This document shows positions 43,516 to 52,444 of a stretch of 64,000 bases of DNA, in pieces. Origin of the DNA: Lysinibacillus odysseyi 34hs-1 = NBRC 100172 (GTDB lineage Bacteria > Bacillota > Bacilli > Bacillales_A > Planococcaceae); NCBI RefSeq assembly GCF_001591965.1, contig NZ_BCVX01000006.1, positions 223,818-287,817 on the forward strand, written 5' to 3'. The notes beneath the pieces are model-generated. The model ran no database searches. It had not been told where the DNA came from and saw only the letters and a program-made list of their open reading frames with translations. Position 1 is the first letter of the stretch. Every line of letters starts with the position of its first letter. A program made the translations under genes and the position numbers.

Positions 43516-44332
43516 TTATAATCACCTCTAACGGACGACCTGACCTAATAGCAGCGTCGTGAGCAGTTTCATAGTTTGTCTTAAATATACCTTCAAACCT
43601 TGACTCAAACAATTCATGATTCAATAAATCAATGTCTTTCGAGTTGTAAGTGCCTTGCTGTAATCTAGTCCATGCTTGAGCAATTTCATAATCAGGGTCA
43701 AACCTTCCATTTCCACTTGACTTGATATGTTCATTATTAAATACATGGTCTTTGATGCGTTGAATTCGAATTTCTGAAATTCCTGTGTTCTTTGAAATCG
43801 CCTGAACATCTGAAGTTGATGCTCTTATACTATCATACATTTTCGATGCTTCAGCTTCTTGACGGAAATATTCATCTACTGAGAGGTTATTACGACCTCC
43901 AGTTTGAACATTACCCGTACCCTTACCACCAATCTTCTCATCCAGCTTCTTGGCCATCTGAACAGTGGCTTTCTTTAAGTCCTGTGTGACCTCACTTACT
44001 GTCTTCGGGACTTTTATGCTGCCTAGCGGTGTAGCCGCTTCATATCTAAGAGGTGTTTTAACATCCCCTAATTTTTTCGTGTAATTTTTATAGTACGTAT
44101 AACCCTTCTGCAGTGGAGACTTGATATAATCGTCGTACACTTTCTTGGGAACTTTTTTTACCTTGTTCGGGTGAAGGATATTCTTTACTTGATCCATCAA
44201 TTCTTTACCCGTGTTAATGGTCCAACTTTCATGAGATTTCAGATCAAATATTAGATTACTTTTTAACCACAAACTTCTTTGAGTCAAGAAAAAACCTTGA
44301 AGGGCATAAAGCCAGTTAAGGTATGATAACAA
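43475..44332 (-). CDS. Orphan VLHP-arm toxin, unassigned CT
   Basis: The genuine part begins near 44215 (TGKELMDQVKNILHPNKVK); codons upstream read through a terminator and are accidental. The arm runs to the hinge GGKGTGNVQTGG. The CT reads LSVDEYFRQEAEASKMYDS, GISEIRIQRIKDHVFNNEH, FDPDYEIAQAWTRLQQGTY, DLLNHELFESRFEGIFKTN, YETAHDAAIRSGRPLEV. The NHELxESRxE and H-rich pattern suggests a hydrolase, but I cannot name it. Arm closely similar to the intact LXG gene. Confidence 0.7.
   Translation of the reverse strand: MLSYLNWLYALQGFFLTQRSLWLKSNLIFDLKSHESWTINTGKELMDQVKNILHPNKVKKVPKKVYDDYIKSPLQKGYTYYKNYTKKLGDVKTPLRYEAATPLGSIKVPKTVSEVTQDLKKATVQMAKKLDEKIGGKGTGNVQTGGRNNLSVDEYFRQEAEASKMYDSIRASTSDVQAISKNTGISEIRIQRIKDHVFNNEHIKSSGNGRFDPDYEIAQAWTRLQQGTYNSKDIDLLNHELFESRFEGIFKTNYETAHDAAIRSGRPLEVIINGSFCFTLERLRG
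44289..44322 (-). terminator. Terminator, family A
   Basis: Minus strand ACCTTAACTGGC TTTAT GCCCTTCAAGGTT TTTTC. Terminates the 44427 immunity cassette; the following arm begins within 75 bases. Confidence 0.75.
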
Positions 44333-44426
44333 TCACATTATATAAGTACCAACTACTTCACCTACTGATTATCGGTGAGAATATCATAATTGGTTTTTAT
44401 ACTCTTTCTAATACATTAAGGCTATT

Positions 44427-44744
44427 TTAAAGTAACTCCACTCCAACTTGTTTATAAAATTTAACTTTTAATTTCTCTTCTTCCCCCACATTTATTACCA
44501 TAACTTTGTCATCTTTTTTTATACTTGTTACATTATTTAAATCACCTGTAAATACTTTAGAATCATTAAATGTAATACTTAGACTACACGTTTGTTGATA
44601 TACATCTAAGGTTAAAATCACCTTGAAATTTTGGTCATCTTTGTAAGTATAAATTAATTCTCCATCATCTATATTGCCTGTTATACTCACTGGCTCACTT
44701 TGAAAAAGTTCTAATAGCTCATATTCATCATACTTTATAAACAT
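44427..44744 (-). CDS. Immunity-type protein for the 44766 toxin
   Basis: A 105-residue beta-rich protein: MFIKYDEYELLELFQSEPV, YTYKDDQNFKVILTLDVYQ, KVKFYKQVGVELL. I remember similar proteins next to RNase-type toxin ends. It starts 21 bases after the toxin stop. Confidence 0.65.
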   Translation of the reverse strand: MFIKYDEYELLELFQSEPVSITGNIDDGELIYTYKDDQNFKVILTLDVYQQTCSLSITFNDSKVFTGDLNNVTSIKKDDKVMVINVGEEEKLKVKFYKQVGVELL

Positions 44745-44765
44745 TCATATTCATCCTTTTATTAA

Positions 44766-45195
44766 TTATTTCGGTATAACTGTGATAACATCGCCTGCTT
44801 CATTTATAATTACTTTGACATCCTTTGTTTCATGAACGTACGTTCCACTTCTATTACCAGGAGTCTTTTTCGTATTCATTATAGCGTCTTCAATAACTGA
44901 AGGTGGAATATTTCTTGGATCAACATATTTTTTGATAAAGTCACTAAATTCTTTTATTTGTGGTTTATATCCTAATTTTTCAGCTTTTTTAATTGCTCTA
45001 CTTGTCAATGTAGCTTTTACTTCAGGAGTATCAGGTGCCATTCTTTCCAAAGCATGTTGAGAATAATTTCTTCCATTTATTTCTCCTCCGCCTTTTGGGA
45101 AACTCCAACCAATTTCACCCGTACTCTTATCAACGGCCTTCCCTGTGCTCTTTACATCATCAACAGCATCTGCTATTCGTTTAACGAAATAAAGG
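44766..45195 (-). CDS. Orphan toxin CT, predicted BECR-like RNase
   Basis: Open from the arm end (DAVDDVKSTGKAVDKSTGE) through WSFPKGGGEINGRNYSQHA, LERMAPDTPEVKATLTSRA, VDPRNIPPSVIEDAIMNTK, ETKDVKVIINEAGDVITVI, PK stop. The QHALERM helix plus terminal VKVIINExGDVITVIP strands is typical of BECR/DUF4258-like RNase toxins. An in-frame ATG (45050) would omit the first part. The arm upstream is truncated to a few codons. Confidence 0.68.
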
Positions 45196-45335
45196 GTAAA
45201 TCAGACACACATTTCAAAGGCGCTGCACGTACGGCTTAATTCGTAAAAACATAATATGGAGCTTACAGGGGCTACTACATATTCTCTGTCTAAAAAATGA
45301 ATTATTCGTCACTGGGAAGCCCCACAACAAAAAGA

Positions 45336-45369
45336 GAAACCTTGAAAGGTATTAAACCAATCAAGATTT
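45336..45369 (-). terminator. Terminator, family A (weakened)
   Basis: Minus strand AATCTTGATTGGT ... ACCTTTCAAGGTTTCTCTTT, 10 bases after the DUF4926 stop. Confidence 0.7.
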
Positions 45370-45379
45370 CATCATAAAA

Positions 45380-45577
45380 TTATATTAGTTTAGCTATCTG
45401 ATTTGAGAGATAAACCCCTTGGTACTTCACTCTACCTTCTTCATCGACAAACTCAACTTCATAGGCATTATTAGGTGTATCATAAACCATTATTATGGTG
45501 CCTATATCCCCTTTTTTTATCCCCTCGTGAGGGTCATCTTCTAAAACTTTAACAGTTTCGTATACATCAAAACTCAT
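45380..45577 (-). CDS. DUF4926 protein, probable immunity to DUF6883 toxin
   Basis: A 65-residue SH3-like small protein: MSFDVYETVKVLEDDPHEG, KKGDIGTIIMVYDTPNNAY, EVEFVDEEGRVKYQGVYL. It lies 14 bases after the DUF6883 toxin; the two domains are known to be neighbours. A decayed copy is at 13629. Confidence 0.8.
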   Translation of the reverse strand: MSFDVYETVKVLEDDPHEGIKKGDIGTIIMVYDTPNNAYEVEFVDEEGRVKYQGVYLSNQIAKLI

Positions 45578-45591
45578 TGTCTTGTCTTCAC

Positions 45592-46935
45592 CTACTTTAC
45601 AAATAGTGTAGTCATTTCAGGTGTATTTGAGCCACTTTTAATAATCCACCCTGTTCTAACTGTAGCAGTTTTACCGTTTGGACCTTTTATTAACATATCA
45701 ACAGTATATCTTTGACCGTATTGGTCTGCTTTTCCTAATGTAGCAGATGTGTTAGCTAGATTTTTCTGAATTTGTTCCATTAGTTGACTAGCATTAGATT
45801 GATTATAACCTAAAGCACTCTCAAATACTTTTGCTTTATTCCCTCCAACTGGATGATTAGGATTTAAAGCATAATCAGTTAATTTCCTAGGGTCTATTGT
45901 AGCTTTATTAAAGTTAGGAATAGCATTATCTATACCCTTATCAACAGCCTTCCCTGTGCTCTTAACATCATCAACAGCCTCTACAGCCTTCCCTGCATCC
46001 TTCGCAGCCCCTGCAACGTCTCCTGCCTTATCCAATAGCTTCGCAGGCTTAAAGAAGGTAAACCCGATCGCCATTGCTTTTTCAACTGCTGTTGCTTCTG
46101 GGTCCAGTATGGTCCGAATATCCTCCGTAAAGAAATCGAATACATACTTGGCAGATGGCCCCATAGATTTGGCATATAGCGCCAGCCCATCCGGTGTGCC
46201 TGAGCCATTTCCCCCAAGGACCTTCCGCATCCCTTCATAGGTAATCTCTTCCTTCGCCGAATAGTTATTAGGTGAGGAGGGACTGCTAACATCCATGCCT
46301 TCTGCCTGCTTGGCCAGTGCGGCATAGATTTCCTCCAGGTCTGGATCGCTGCTTTTGCTTACCTGCTGCACCGTTTCACTTGTTTGATTGCCTGGTGATA
46401 GGTTCCCTAAGCCCAGCATCACAGGGCCATACGCTGGGTAGGACTTTTGCGCAAATCCGCCAAAACCAAACCGAATCGGCGCCATATTGGATAAGGAAGC
46501 CTGCAGCATCAGAGTAAGCTGATTCTGTTCATGCAGCGCATAGGCCACACTGCCGACTGGTGCCTGCTGGGCAGCTATCGCCATGCCCAGGCTGGAGCGG
46601 GAAGCCATTGCAGACCAGGTATCTGCTGGGAAATTGACATCCGTCAAACCCGCCTGGAACAGTCCTTCGATGTTTTTCACCCATTCCTTCATCGACTGGA
46701 TACTTGTTTCGATGGGGAGGAGCTGTGCCGTCTGCGTGCTATCAAATGTATGTAGCGCTTCTACCGTATCGTCCCGCTTTGTTTTGGCATCTGCGATACT
46801 TTCATGGACAAGCGTATCATCGAGCTTCGGCAGGCCGACAATATCGGCTACCTCGTCCATAATGGCATTCGCTTCGTCTGTGAGCGCTGTCGTGGTATCA
46901 GCGCTCGCTTTGAGCCCTTCTTCTACCTTTTGGCT
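45592..46935 (-). CDS. Orphan toxin with partial LXG domain and DUF6883 CT
   Basis: First ATG is 46860 (422 codons); homology to the LXG gene extends to about 46935. Order: partial LXG, the AYALHEQNQLTLMLQASLS and FGFGGFAQKSYPAYGP linker, MRKVLGG arm, AGKAV hinge, CT. The CT reads FNKATIDPRKLTDYALNPN, HPVGGNKAKVFESALGYNQ, YGQRYTVDMLIKGPNGKTA, TVRTGWIIKSGSNTPEMT, which I recognise as DUF6883. It is the longest orphan and lacks only the LXG N-terminus. Confidence 0.78.
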   Translation of the reverse strand, partial: SQKVEEGLKASADTTTALTDEANAIMDEVADIVGLPKLDDTLVHESIADAKTKRDDTVEALHTFDSTQTAQLLPIETSIQSMKEWVKNIEGLFQAGLTDVNFPADTWSAMASRSSLGMAIAAQQAPVGSVAYALHEQNQLTLMLQASLSNMAPIRFGFGGFAQKSYPAYGPVMLGLGNLSPGNQTSETVQQVSKSSDPDLEEIYAALAKQAEGMDVSSPSSPNNYSAKEEITYEGMRKVLGGNGSGTPDGLALYAKSMGPSAKYVFDFFTEDIRTILDPEATAVEKAMAIGFTFFKPAKLLDKAGDVAGAAKDAGKAVEAVDDVKSTGKAVDKGIDNAIPNFNKATIDPRKLTDYALNPNHPVGGNKAKVFESALGYNQSNASQLMEQIQKNLANTSATLGKADQYGQRYTVDMLIKGPNGKTATVRTGWIIKSGSNTPEMTTLFVK

Positions 46936-46998
46936 TCTATGGGTTACTCATATTCTCCGTATAAAAAATGTACTATTGGTCACTCTCCTACAAAAATA

Positions 46999-47031
46999 AA
47001 ACCTTAGAGAATGTCTATATCCCTAAGGTTT
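46999..47031 (-). terminator. Terminator of the 47039 immunity gene
   Basis: Minus strand AAACCTTAGGG ATATAGACATT CTCTAAGGTTT then TATTTTTG, 8 bases past the stop. A diverged relative of family A. Confidence 0.75.
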
Positions 47032-47038
47032 ATATAAT

Positions 47039-47515
47039 TTATTCCTGTGTTAGAGGTGTAATAAAACAATTATCTATTGAAAACCTGTTTAAAAAATCCA
47101 ATGCTTCTTGAGTTACAACTAACTCACCTTTCGGTGATAAACAGAAATGATGTCCTGACCAGTTTTTGAAGTTCTCTTCTTCCACTTCAATTTTACCAAG
47201 CGGAATAAATCTGCTAAATGCAGGTATTTCCTTATTTGGATACATATCTATAAATTCATCTGACGTTGTAATCAAACACTCTTCAAGTTTGTAATCTATA
47301 AAATCACTATTCTCTAATTCTGTTCCAAGTTTACTTGACACGATGAAGGTTGGTGTTGACTCTAAAAGGTCATCTCCTAGCCATCCTTCAAATTCATAAT
47401 GTAAATATTTTAACTTTCCTGATATACCCTTTATTGTCATTTCCTCTTCTGTCCCATAAATGGTATATTCACCATGACCACCTGATACTTCTGGTTCTAA
47501 AAAATATAATATCAT
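47039..47515 (-). CDS. Immunity-type protein for the HNH-like toxin
   Basis: A 158-residue protein: MILYFLEPEVSGGHGEYTI, LKYLHYEFEGWLGDDLLES, SGHHFCLSPKGELVVTQEA. Starts 23 bases after the toxin stop. I recall relatives paired with HHAIEQ-type toxins but no family number. Confidence 0.65.
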   Translation of the reverse strand: MILYFLEPEVSGGHGEYTIYGTEEEMTIKGISGKLKYLHYEFEGWLGDDLLESTPTFIVSSKLGTELENSDFIDYKLEECLITTSDEFIDMYPNKEIPAFSRFIPLGKIEVEEENFKNWSGHHFCLSPKGELVVTQEALDFLNRFSIDNCFITPLTQE

Positions 47516-47538
47516 TAGTTACTCCTCCTACCACAAAC

Positions 47539-48560
47539 TTACCTTTTTACTGGCGGATTAAAATTTTCACCATATTTCTTATCTAACTCTATCATATAAC
47601 TTATTACTTCTTCTTTTGTAGGATTTGGATTATTTCTATAAAATCTATTCCAATCCCTTCTTATTTTTGATAAATGTATATCACTGTTTATTTCTTTTGG
47701 TATCCCTCTCAGGTTTTCTAAAGCGTGTATTTCTTCAAGTGTAAATAAATTAGGATGTCTTTTTGAAATTTGTTGCTCTATTGCATGATGAACCACAACA
47801 CTACCTTTAAGATCAGGATATTCATTAAAGAATGTCTTTTTATAGTCCTTAATATTTTTGCCTTTTTCTATACCCTTAGTTTTATCAACGGCCTTCCCTG
47901 TATCCTTCACATCATCAACAGCCTTACCTGCATCCCTCGCAGCACCTGCAACATCCGCAGCCTTATCCAATAGCTTCGCAGGCTTAAAGAAGGTAAACCC
48001 GAAAGCCATTGCTTTTTCAACTGCAGTCGCTTCTGGGTCCAGCATGGTCCTGATGTCTTCGGTAAAGAAATCAAATACGAACTTGGTAACTGGATCTACT
48101 TCACTCGATGCACCAGAGTTCCCGTTTCCGCCCAGCACCTTCCGCATCCCTTCATACGTATCCTCTTCCTTCGCTGAATAGGTATTAGGTGAGGAGGGAC
48201 TGCCAACATCCATGCCTTCTGTCTGCTTGGCCAGTGCAGCATAGATTTCCTCCAGGTCTGGATCGCTGCTTTTACTGATCTGCTGCACCGTTTCATTTGT
48301 TTGATTGCCTCTTGATAAGTTCCCTAAGCCCAGCATCATCGGTCCATACGTCGGGTAAGACTTTTGCGCAAATCCGCCAAAACCAAACTGGATCGGCACC
48401 ATATTAGATAAGGAAGCCTACAGCATCATAGTGAGCTGATTCTGTTCATGCAGTGCATGGGCCACACTGCCGACTGGTGCCTGCTGGGCAGCTATTGCCA
48501 TGCTCAGGCTGGAACGGGATGCCATCGTAGGCCAGGTGTCGGCAGAGAGGCTGAAGAATT
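47539..48560 (-). pseudogene. Orphan LXG-arm toxin with HNH-like CT, nonsense in arm
   Basis: 287 codons are open from 48402. In the arm a TAG stands where the 46 kb copy has CAG (MMLxASLSNM, about 48419), so upstream arm codons to 48560 are cut off. The rest of the arm is intact. The CT reads FFNEYPDLKGSVVVHHAIE, QQISKRHPNLFTLEEIHAL, NLRGIPKEINSDIHLSKIR, RDWNRFYRNNPNPTKEEV, a VHHAIEQ ... H-S-I ... WNxFY pattern typical of a predicted HNH/EndoVII-like nuclease toxin. Confidence 0.7.
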
Positions 48561-48817
48561 TACAGTGCTATTATAATAGAATCTTTTGATGTGCCATACC
48601 ATTTATTCCCAATAAATTTCTCATACTCGTTAACTTTTTGCTACTCCTACTCATAACTCCCTAAGATGTTCTCTCTTCAATTACTCATATTTTTCTTCTA
48701 GCTCCATATGAAAATTAAACCTCTTAAGGGTATTATCATCAGGAGCTCTTGATTCTCAAATATACCATTTTCTTGATGTCTCGCTGAAATATCAGCTGCT
48801 TACACATAAATTAAAAC

Positions 48818-48852
48818 AAAAAACCTTGAAAGGCTTAAAGCCAATCAAGGTT
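48818..48852 (-). terminator. Terminator, family A
   Basis: Minus strand AACCTTGATTGGC TTTAA GCCTTTCAAGGTT TTTTG, about 38 bases after the pentapeptide-gene stop. Confidence 0.85.
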
Positions 48853-48889
48853 ATAATTAATATATTTAAAAAGTTATTTTGCTCTTATT

Positions 48890-49492
48890 TCAATTGCTCA
48901 TCACTTCTAACCATTTTCTAGCTTCTTCACCTATTAGAATATTTGGTCGTTCTGGCGTCCCAATATTAATACTTTTAATAAAAGCCTCTTCTAACCCTCG
49001 AACCCCTGTTAGTTTAGCTCCTTTTAGCAATACTTTTTCAAACGTCGATTCGCTTACGTCTACATTTTGAAGGTTTGCATTACGAAAATCCGCCTCATCA
49101 AAAAGACCTGCTACTAAATTAGCTTCTGATAGATTAGCTTTAACAAAAACTGTTTCAATACATTCACTATCAGCAAGTCTGGCAGCTTTAATATTGGCAT
49201 TTGTGAAGTCTACATACGAGACATTAGATTTACAAAAGTCTGCTTCTTCTAAATTTGCAGATATAAAAGTTGATGAACATAGTAAAGATGCCGAGAAATC
49301 CTTGTTATTTAAATCCATGCCATCAAAGATACAATCTGTTATATACGCTTGGTTTAGTGGATAATGGGACAGATCCACATTTCGCAAATCAATCTCATCG
49401 ATACCTAGCTTTTCTCCTTGATTCCCAATAGTTTTAATCCAAAGACGGTGTAACTCTAATTGAACGATAACTTCTCTCATATCAGCTATCAT
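48890..49492 (-). CDS. Pentapeptide-repeat protein, probable immunity
   Basis: Start set at ATG 49492 (MIADMREVIVQLELHRLWI) because GGGAGG lies 5 bases before it; the frame opens 8 codons earlier. 200 residues, with tandem repeats such as ANLEEADFCKSNVSYVDF and the C-terminal KLTGVRGLEEAFIKSINIG shared with 3137-3751. It directly follows a nuclease CT relic ending VIWYS. Clearly the same immunity family as 3137. Confidence 0.78.
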   Translation of the reverse strand: MIADMREVIVQLELHRLWIKTIGNQGEKLGIDEIDLRNVDLSHYPLNQAYITDCIFDGMDLNNKDFSASLLCSSTFISANLEEADFCKSNVSYVDFTNANIKAARLADSECIETVFVKANLSEANLVAGLFDEADFRNANLQNVDVSESTFEKVLLKGAKLTGVRGLEEAFIKSINIGTPERPNILIGEEARKWLEVMSN

Positions 49493-49503
49493 ATTAACCT
49501 CCC

Positions 49504-49735
49504 TTATGAATACCAAATAACACCATTTGATACTCCAGCTTTCTCTATTGCCTATTTTAATTGCTCCCCATGTTCGGTAATCATGTCCCGTACATCCACA
49601 ATTACATTATAATTTTTTCAAGTTCTTTATTAATACCTTTCATTCTATTACTTACTTTAAATGCCTCTTTCTTTGGGGATGTATGTCCATTCAGATACAA
49701 TACGAAAAACATCCCATTTAGTATTATTGGTTGTA
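49504..49735 (-). pseudogene. Nuclease CT relic before pentapeptide gene
   Basis: The last 40 codons read NYNVIVDVRDMITEHGEQLK, TAG, AIEKAGVSNGVIWYS stop. Further upstream, another frame gives LYLNGHTSPKKEAFKVSNR, MKGINKELEK. This matches the end of REase-like CDI toxins and parallels the relic at 23203. Confidence 0.6.
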
Positions 49736-49744
49736 TTAGATAGG

Positions 49745-49850
49745 CTACACTAAGTTGGACAGATAAAATAAGGGCCTGTAAACTTAGACTATAAACTTGA
49801 GAGAGCGTGCTACTATGTCACGTCAACGTCGAACATTTACACCCTTCCAT
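49745..49850 (+). mobile_element. IS3-like element 5' relic
   Basis: A left-end-like AAGTTGGACAG is followed 70 bases on by GAGAG and ATGTCACGTCAACGTCGA, which reads MSRQRRTFTP, the usual opening of an IS3-family orfA. It is cut after ~10 codons and joined to the recombinase-type upstream region. Confidence 0.55.
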
Positions 49851-50050
49851 TACGTAAATTGTAATTTCGATATCGTTTTTTAAACGAATAGCAAGTATTA
49901 TACGACCGTCTCTAGTAAAAATACAACCTAAAATTAATAAGCCAAAGTCATTAAAAGAACGCTCTTTCACCTTATCCATTGTTTATCGCCACGAGCATGT
50001 ACGCTCTCGTTAGTTTGTTAGCTATTCCGTGTCATATGTACCCCTACCTT
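49850..50050. repeat. Recombinase upstream region, copy 2
   Basis: Matches 42850-43060 (GAGTATTATACGACCGTCTC shifted by one base to CAAG..., CGCCACGAGC), but no recombinase gene is attached. It continues into the cassette spacer at 50040-50208. Confidence 0.6.
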
Positions 50051-50208
50051 GTAGAATATCATCTCGCCTATCTATCGTATTTGTCATTCTATCCGAGTAT
50101 TAAAACCAAAATCCATGATGGTACTATCATCATGAGCTCTCGATTCTCAAACAAAACATTTTCTTATTGTCTCACTCAATTATCAACTGTTTTAATATAA
50201 ATTAAAGT

Positions 50209-50241
50209 AAAAACCTTGAAAGACATTTAGCCAATCAAGGT
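50209..50241 (-). terminator. Terminator, family A
   Basis: Minus strand ACCTTGATTGGC TAAAT GTCTTTCAAGGTTTTTAC. It ends the relic at 50242-50690. Confidence 0.75.
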
Positions 50242-50690
50242 GTTTGCTTGGAAATCAGGATTAATCTCTCTTGATACAAAATATCATTATTTGTTTCTTC
50301 TAAAGAAGTAATTAGTCTAAGTAAAGTATTTTTTCGCATAAACTTTTGGATTCAAAACTTTGATATCTCAAATTTAATCCATGTACTCCTCAGCAATTCG
50401 TGTACTTCTCTTTAAGTTTAAATCTAGGTATCTTTGATCTAGGCAATATATTAATTCAATATACTTTTTACTTTGTAAATTATAAGCCACTTCTTCAACA
50501 ACTTCACTTAAAAATAAAAGTTCTGTTTTTTTGTACAAACCTTTAAAAAACTCAAAGTCAAGTTTTCATCTTTACTTAGTAAAACAATTAACTCTTCCTA
50601 TTACTGCTCAATTCTTAGGTCATTATCATCTAGTAATGCTCGTGCACCTAAGACTGCTCTAACTTTTAGTTAGATGTTAATTTCTTCCAT
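50242..50690 (-). pseudogene. HEAT-like immunity gene, decayed
   Basis: From ATG at 50690 (MEEINI) a TAA follows, then VRAVLGARALLDDNDLRIEQ, TAA, and later frames with RSTWIKFEI. It is a sister of the relic at 54240-54538, and its last ~100 bases recur at 28080-28190. Several stops make it non-functional. Confidence 0.6.
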
Positions 50691-50728
50691 AACTATAATG
50701 GTTTTATTCGTTTATAATAACCAAATGC

Positions 50729-51202
50729 CTAGTTTGGCAATTTTTCTTTAATGTAAGAATGTTCAAGAAAACTAAGCAAACTCTTGGTTAAATATTTTAC
50801 CTGGTATTGATCTAAATCACTATTGACAATTAACTGACCATTCTCTTTTCTAAGTAATTGATCCGAACCGTTTTCTAAAAACAATAGATTTCCGCCAACT
50901 TGTCTCATAAGATTCCCAATAACTTTAAACAAAACTTCTATTCCTTGATAGAAAGTGTTACCAAATAATTGAACTCTAATGCATACATTTACATCTAAAT
51001 CGTAATGCCTTCTAATAAAAGCTATGTCAGATATATCCTCAATTTCTAGAGCTAATGAAAAATACTTAATCCCAATAACTATTTCTTCTTCACTAATGTG
51101 AACAGTTATCTCTTCGTTCAAAGATTCAACTATTATACTTCGAATAATTTCCGCCAGGGATTTACAACTTAAATTAGAGCTTAAAAACAATTCGTAATCC
51201 AT
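50729..51202 (-). CDS. Immunity-type protein for the 51203 toxin
   Basis: A 157-residue protein: MDYELFLSSNLSCKSLAEI, ITVHISEEEIVIGIKYFSL, LGxxFYQG-like FGNTFYQGIEVLFKVIGNL, VGGNLLFLENGSDQLLRKE. This resembles SitI3-type immunity proteins, tentatively. Its start directly abuts the toxin stop. Confidence 0.68.
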   Translation of the reverse strand: MDYELFLSSNLSCKSLAEIIRSIIVESLNEEITVHISEEEIVIGIKYFSLALEIEDISDIAFIRRHYDLDVNVCIRVQLFGNTFYQGIEVLFKVIGNLMRQVGGNLLFLENGSDQLLRKENGQLIVNSDLDQYQVKYLTKSLLSFLEHSYIKEKLPN

Positions 51203-51907
51203 TTATTTCTCCTCTCCAAATACTCGTGTAATTTTTCCGTCGTTCACAATAAGTAATTCTTTTAAGTTTTTCAAATCTCCATTTGGATTAGCTTTTCTTT
51301 GAATACCTTCAGTAATTTCAAGAATTTTCTCAGGTGGAAAATTATCCACATTAAGAACAATTCTTTCTGCCTGTGTTTTTGTTTTACTTGTTATGGTCCT
51401 AAGGACATTATCTGTCTTCGTATTTGGTGTTGGAGCATAACAATCAAATACTTTGCCTTCAATGAGAAAATCTGGATTAGATGTTGCTTTTATACCGTGA
51501 CCATTACCGCCATTTATTTCATTTAATATTTTTATTTCATAGCCCTTATTTGCCAAGAAATCTGCTGTTTCATTCTCTTTCTTAACACCAGGTGAATCAC
51601 CCTTTGTGTATTCTCCTTTTGGCTTACTCCCATTAGGTAATGAAGGTTCAGTCAGATTAGTATTACCCGTACCCTTATCTACCGCCTTACCTGCATCCCT
51701 CGCAGCACCTGCAACGTCCCCTGCCTTATCCAATAGCTTCGTATGCTTAAAGAAGGTGAACCAGATAACCATTGATTTTTCAACTGCGGTATTCTCCGAA
51801 TCCAGTATAGGTTTAATATCCTCTGTAAAGAAATCATACGCGGCCATGGCATATGGCGCAAGCCTGTCCGGTGTACTCTGGCCATTACCGCCCAGCACCT
51901 TCCGCAT
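51203..51907 (-). CDS. Orphan MRKVLGG-arm toxin with CDI nuclease CT
   Basis: 234 codons. Arm identical to 31424-31662, hinge VDKGTGNTNL, then the CT: FLANKGYEIKILNEINGGN, GHGIKATSNPDFLIEGKVF, DCYAPTPNTKTDNVLRTIT, SKTKTQAERIVLNVDNFPP, VNDGKITRVFGEEK. The NPDFLIEGxxFDCYAP core is typical of CdiA-type tRNases of PD-(D/E)xK type. As in the 31 kb copy, the extra A disrupts the natural MTxYMQEVV start. Confidence 0.75.
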   Translation of the reverse strand: MRKVLGGNGQSTPDRLAPYAMAAYDFFTEDIKPILDSENTAVEKSMVIWFTFFKHTKLLDKAGDVAGAARDAGKAVDKGTGNTNLTEPSLPNGSKPKGEYTKGDSPGVKKENETADFLANKGYEIKILNEINGGNGHGIKATSNPDFLIEGKVFDCYAPTPNTKTDNVLRTITSKTKTQAERIVLNVDNFPPEKILEITEGIQRKANPNGDLKNLKELLIVNDGKITRVFGEEK

Positions 51908-52034
51908 ACCTTCATAGGTAATCCCTTCCTTCGAAAACTACCTCCTGCATGTAAAATGTCATCTCGCCTAATTCTCACACTTTTCTTCCTAGACAACTGT
52001 TTACATAGTACTCCTTGATGGTCCAGTCTTCATG
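51669..52034. repeat. 366-bp direct repeat, copy 2
   Basis: Reads identical to 31424-31789 by eye; the first difference is A at 52035 versus C at 31790. Spacer beyond this point differs at a few sites only. Confidence 0.85.
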
Positions 52035-52108
52035 AGCTCTCGATTCTCAAACAAATCATTTTCTTATTGTCTCACACAAATATCAGCTGATTTAATATAA
52101 ATTAAAGT

Positions 52109-52142
52109 AAAAACCTTGAAAGGCTTGGGAGCCAATCAAGGT
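52109..52142 (-). terminator. Terminator, family A
   Basis: Minus strand ACCTTGATTGGC TCCCAA GCCTTTCAAGGTTTTTAC, 13 bases after the stop at 52155. Confidence 0.8.
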
Positions 52143-52154
52143 CAAATAAAAATA

Positions 52155-52427
52155 CTAATTAATATAATAATTAATTAAGTCATCACGTAGTTTATCAATT
52201 AATTCATCTTCACTCATTGAAATCGGATATAAGTCACCATCTTCAAAAACATTATTAACCGCTTCATTATAACTATTGGCAAATTCGATAACGTACGATT
52301 TTAATCCTTTAACAAAGGTTACTTTATAATAAATGCCACCCTGTGAAAATAGTGGGATACCATTCACACTAACTTTTTCAAAACTCAATTCCTGAAATAT
52401 CTCTTCGATTTTTTTCTTTAGTTCCAT
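52155..52427 (-). CDS. Immunity-type protein for the lysine-rich toxin
   Basis: A 90-residue protein: MELKKKIEEIFQELSFEKV, GIPLFSQGGIYYKVTFVKG, SYNEAVNNVFEDGDLYPIS, ending DKLRDDLINYYIN. Starts 17 bases after the toxin stop. Family not recognised. Confidence 0.65.
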   Translation of the reverse strand: MELKKKIEEIFQELSFEKVSVNGIPLFSQGGIYYKVTFVKGLKSYVIEFANSYNEAVNNVFEDGDLYPISMSEDELIDKLRDDLINYYIN

Positions 52428-52444
52428 AATCTCATCCTTATGAA

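Noticed and set aside
46317..46999. Plus-strand open frames opposite the LXG and arm copies
   Set aside because: They are antisense shadows of GC-rich coding sequence, recurring wherever the arm recurs, without ribosome-binding sites.
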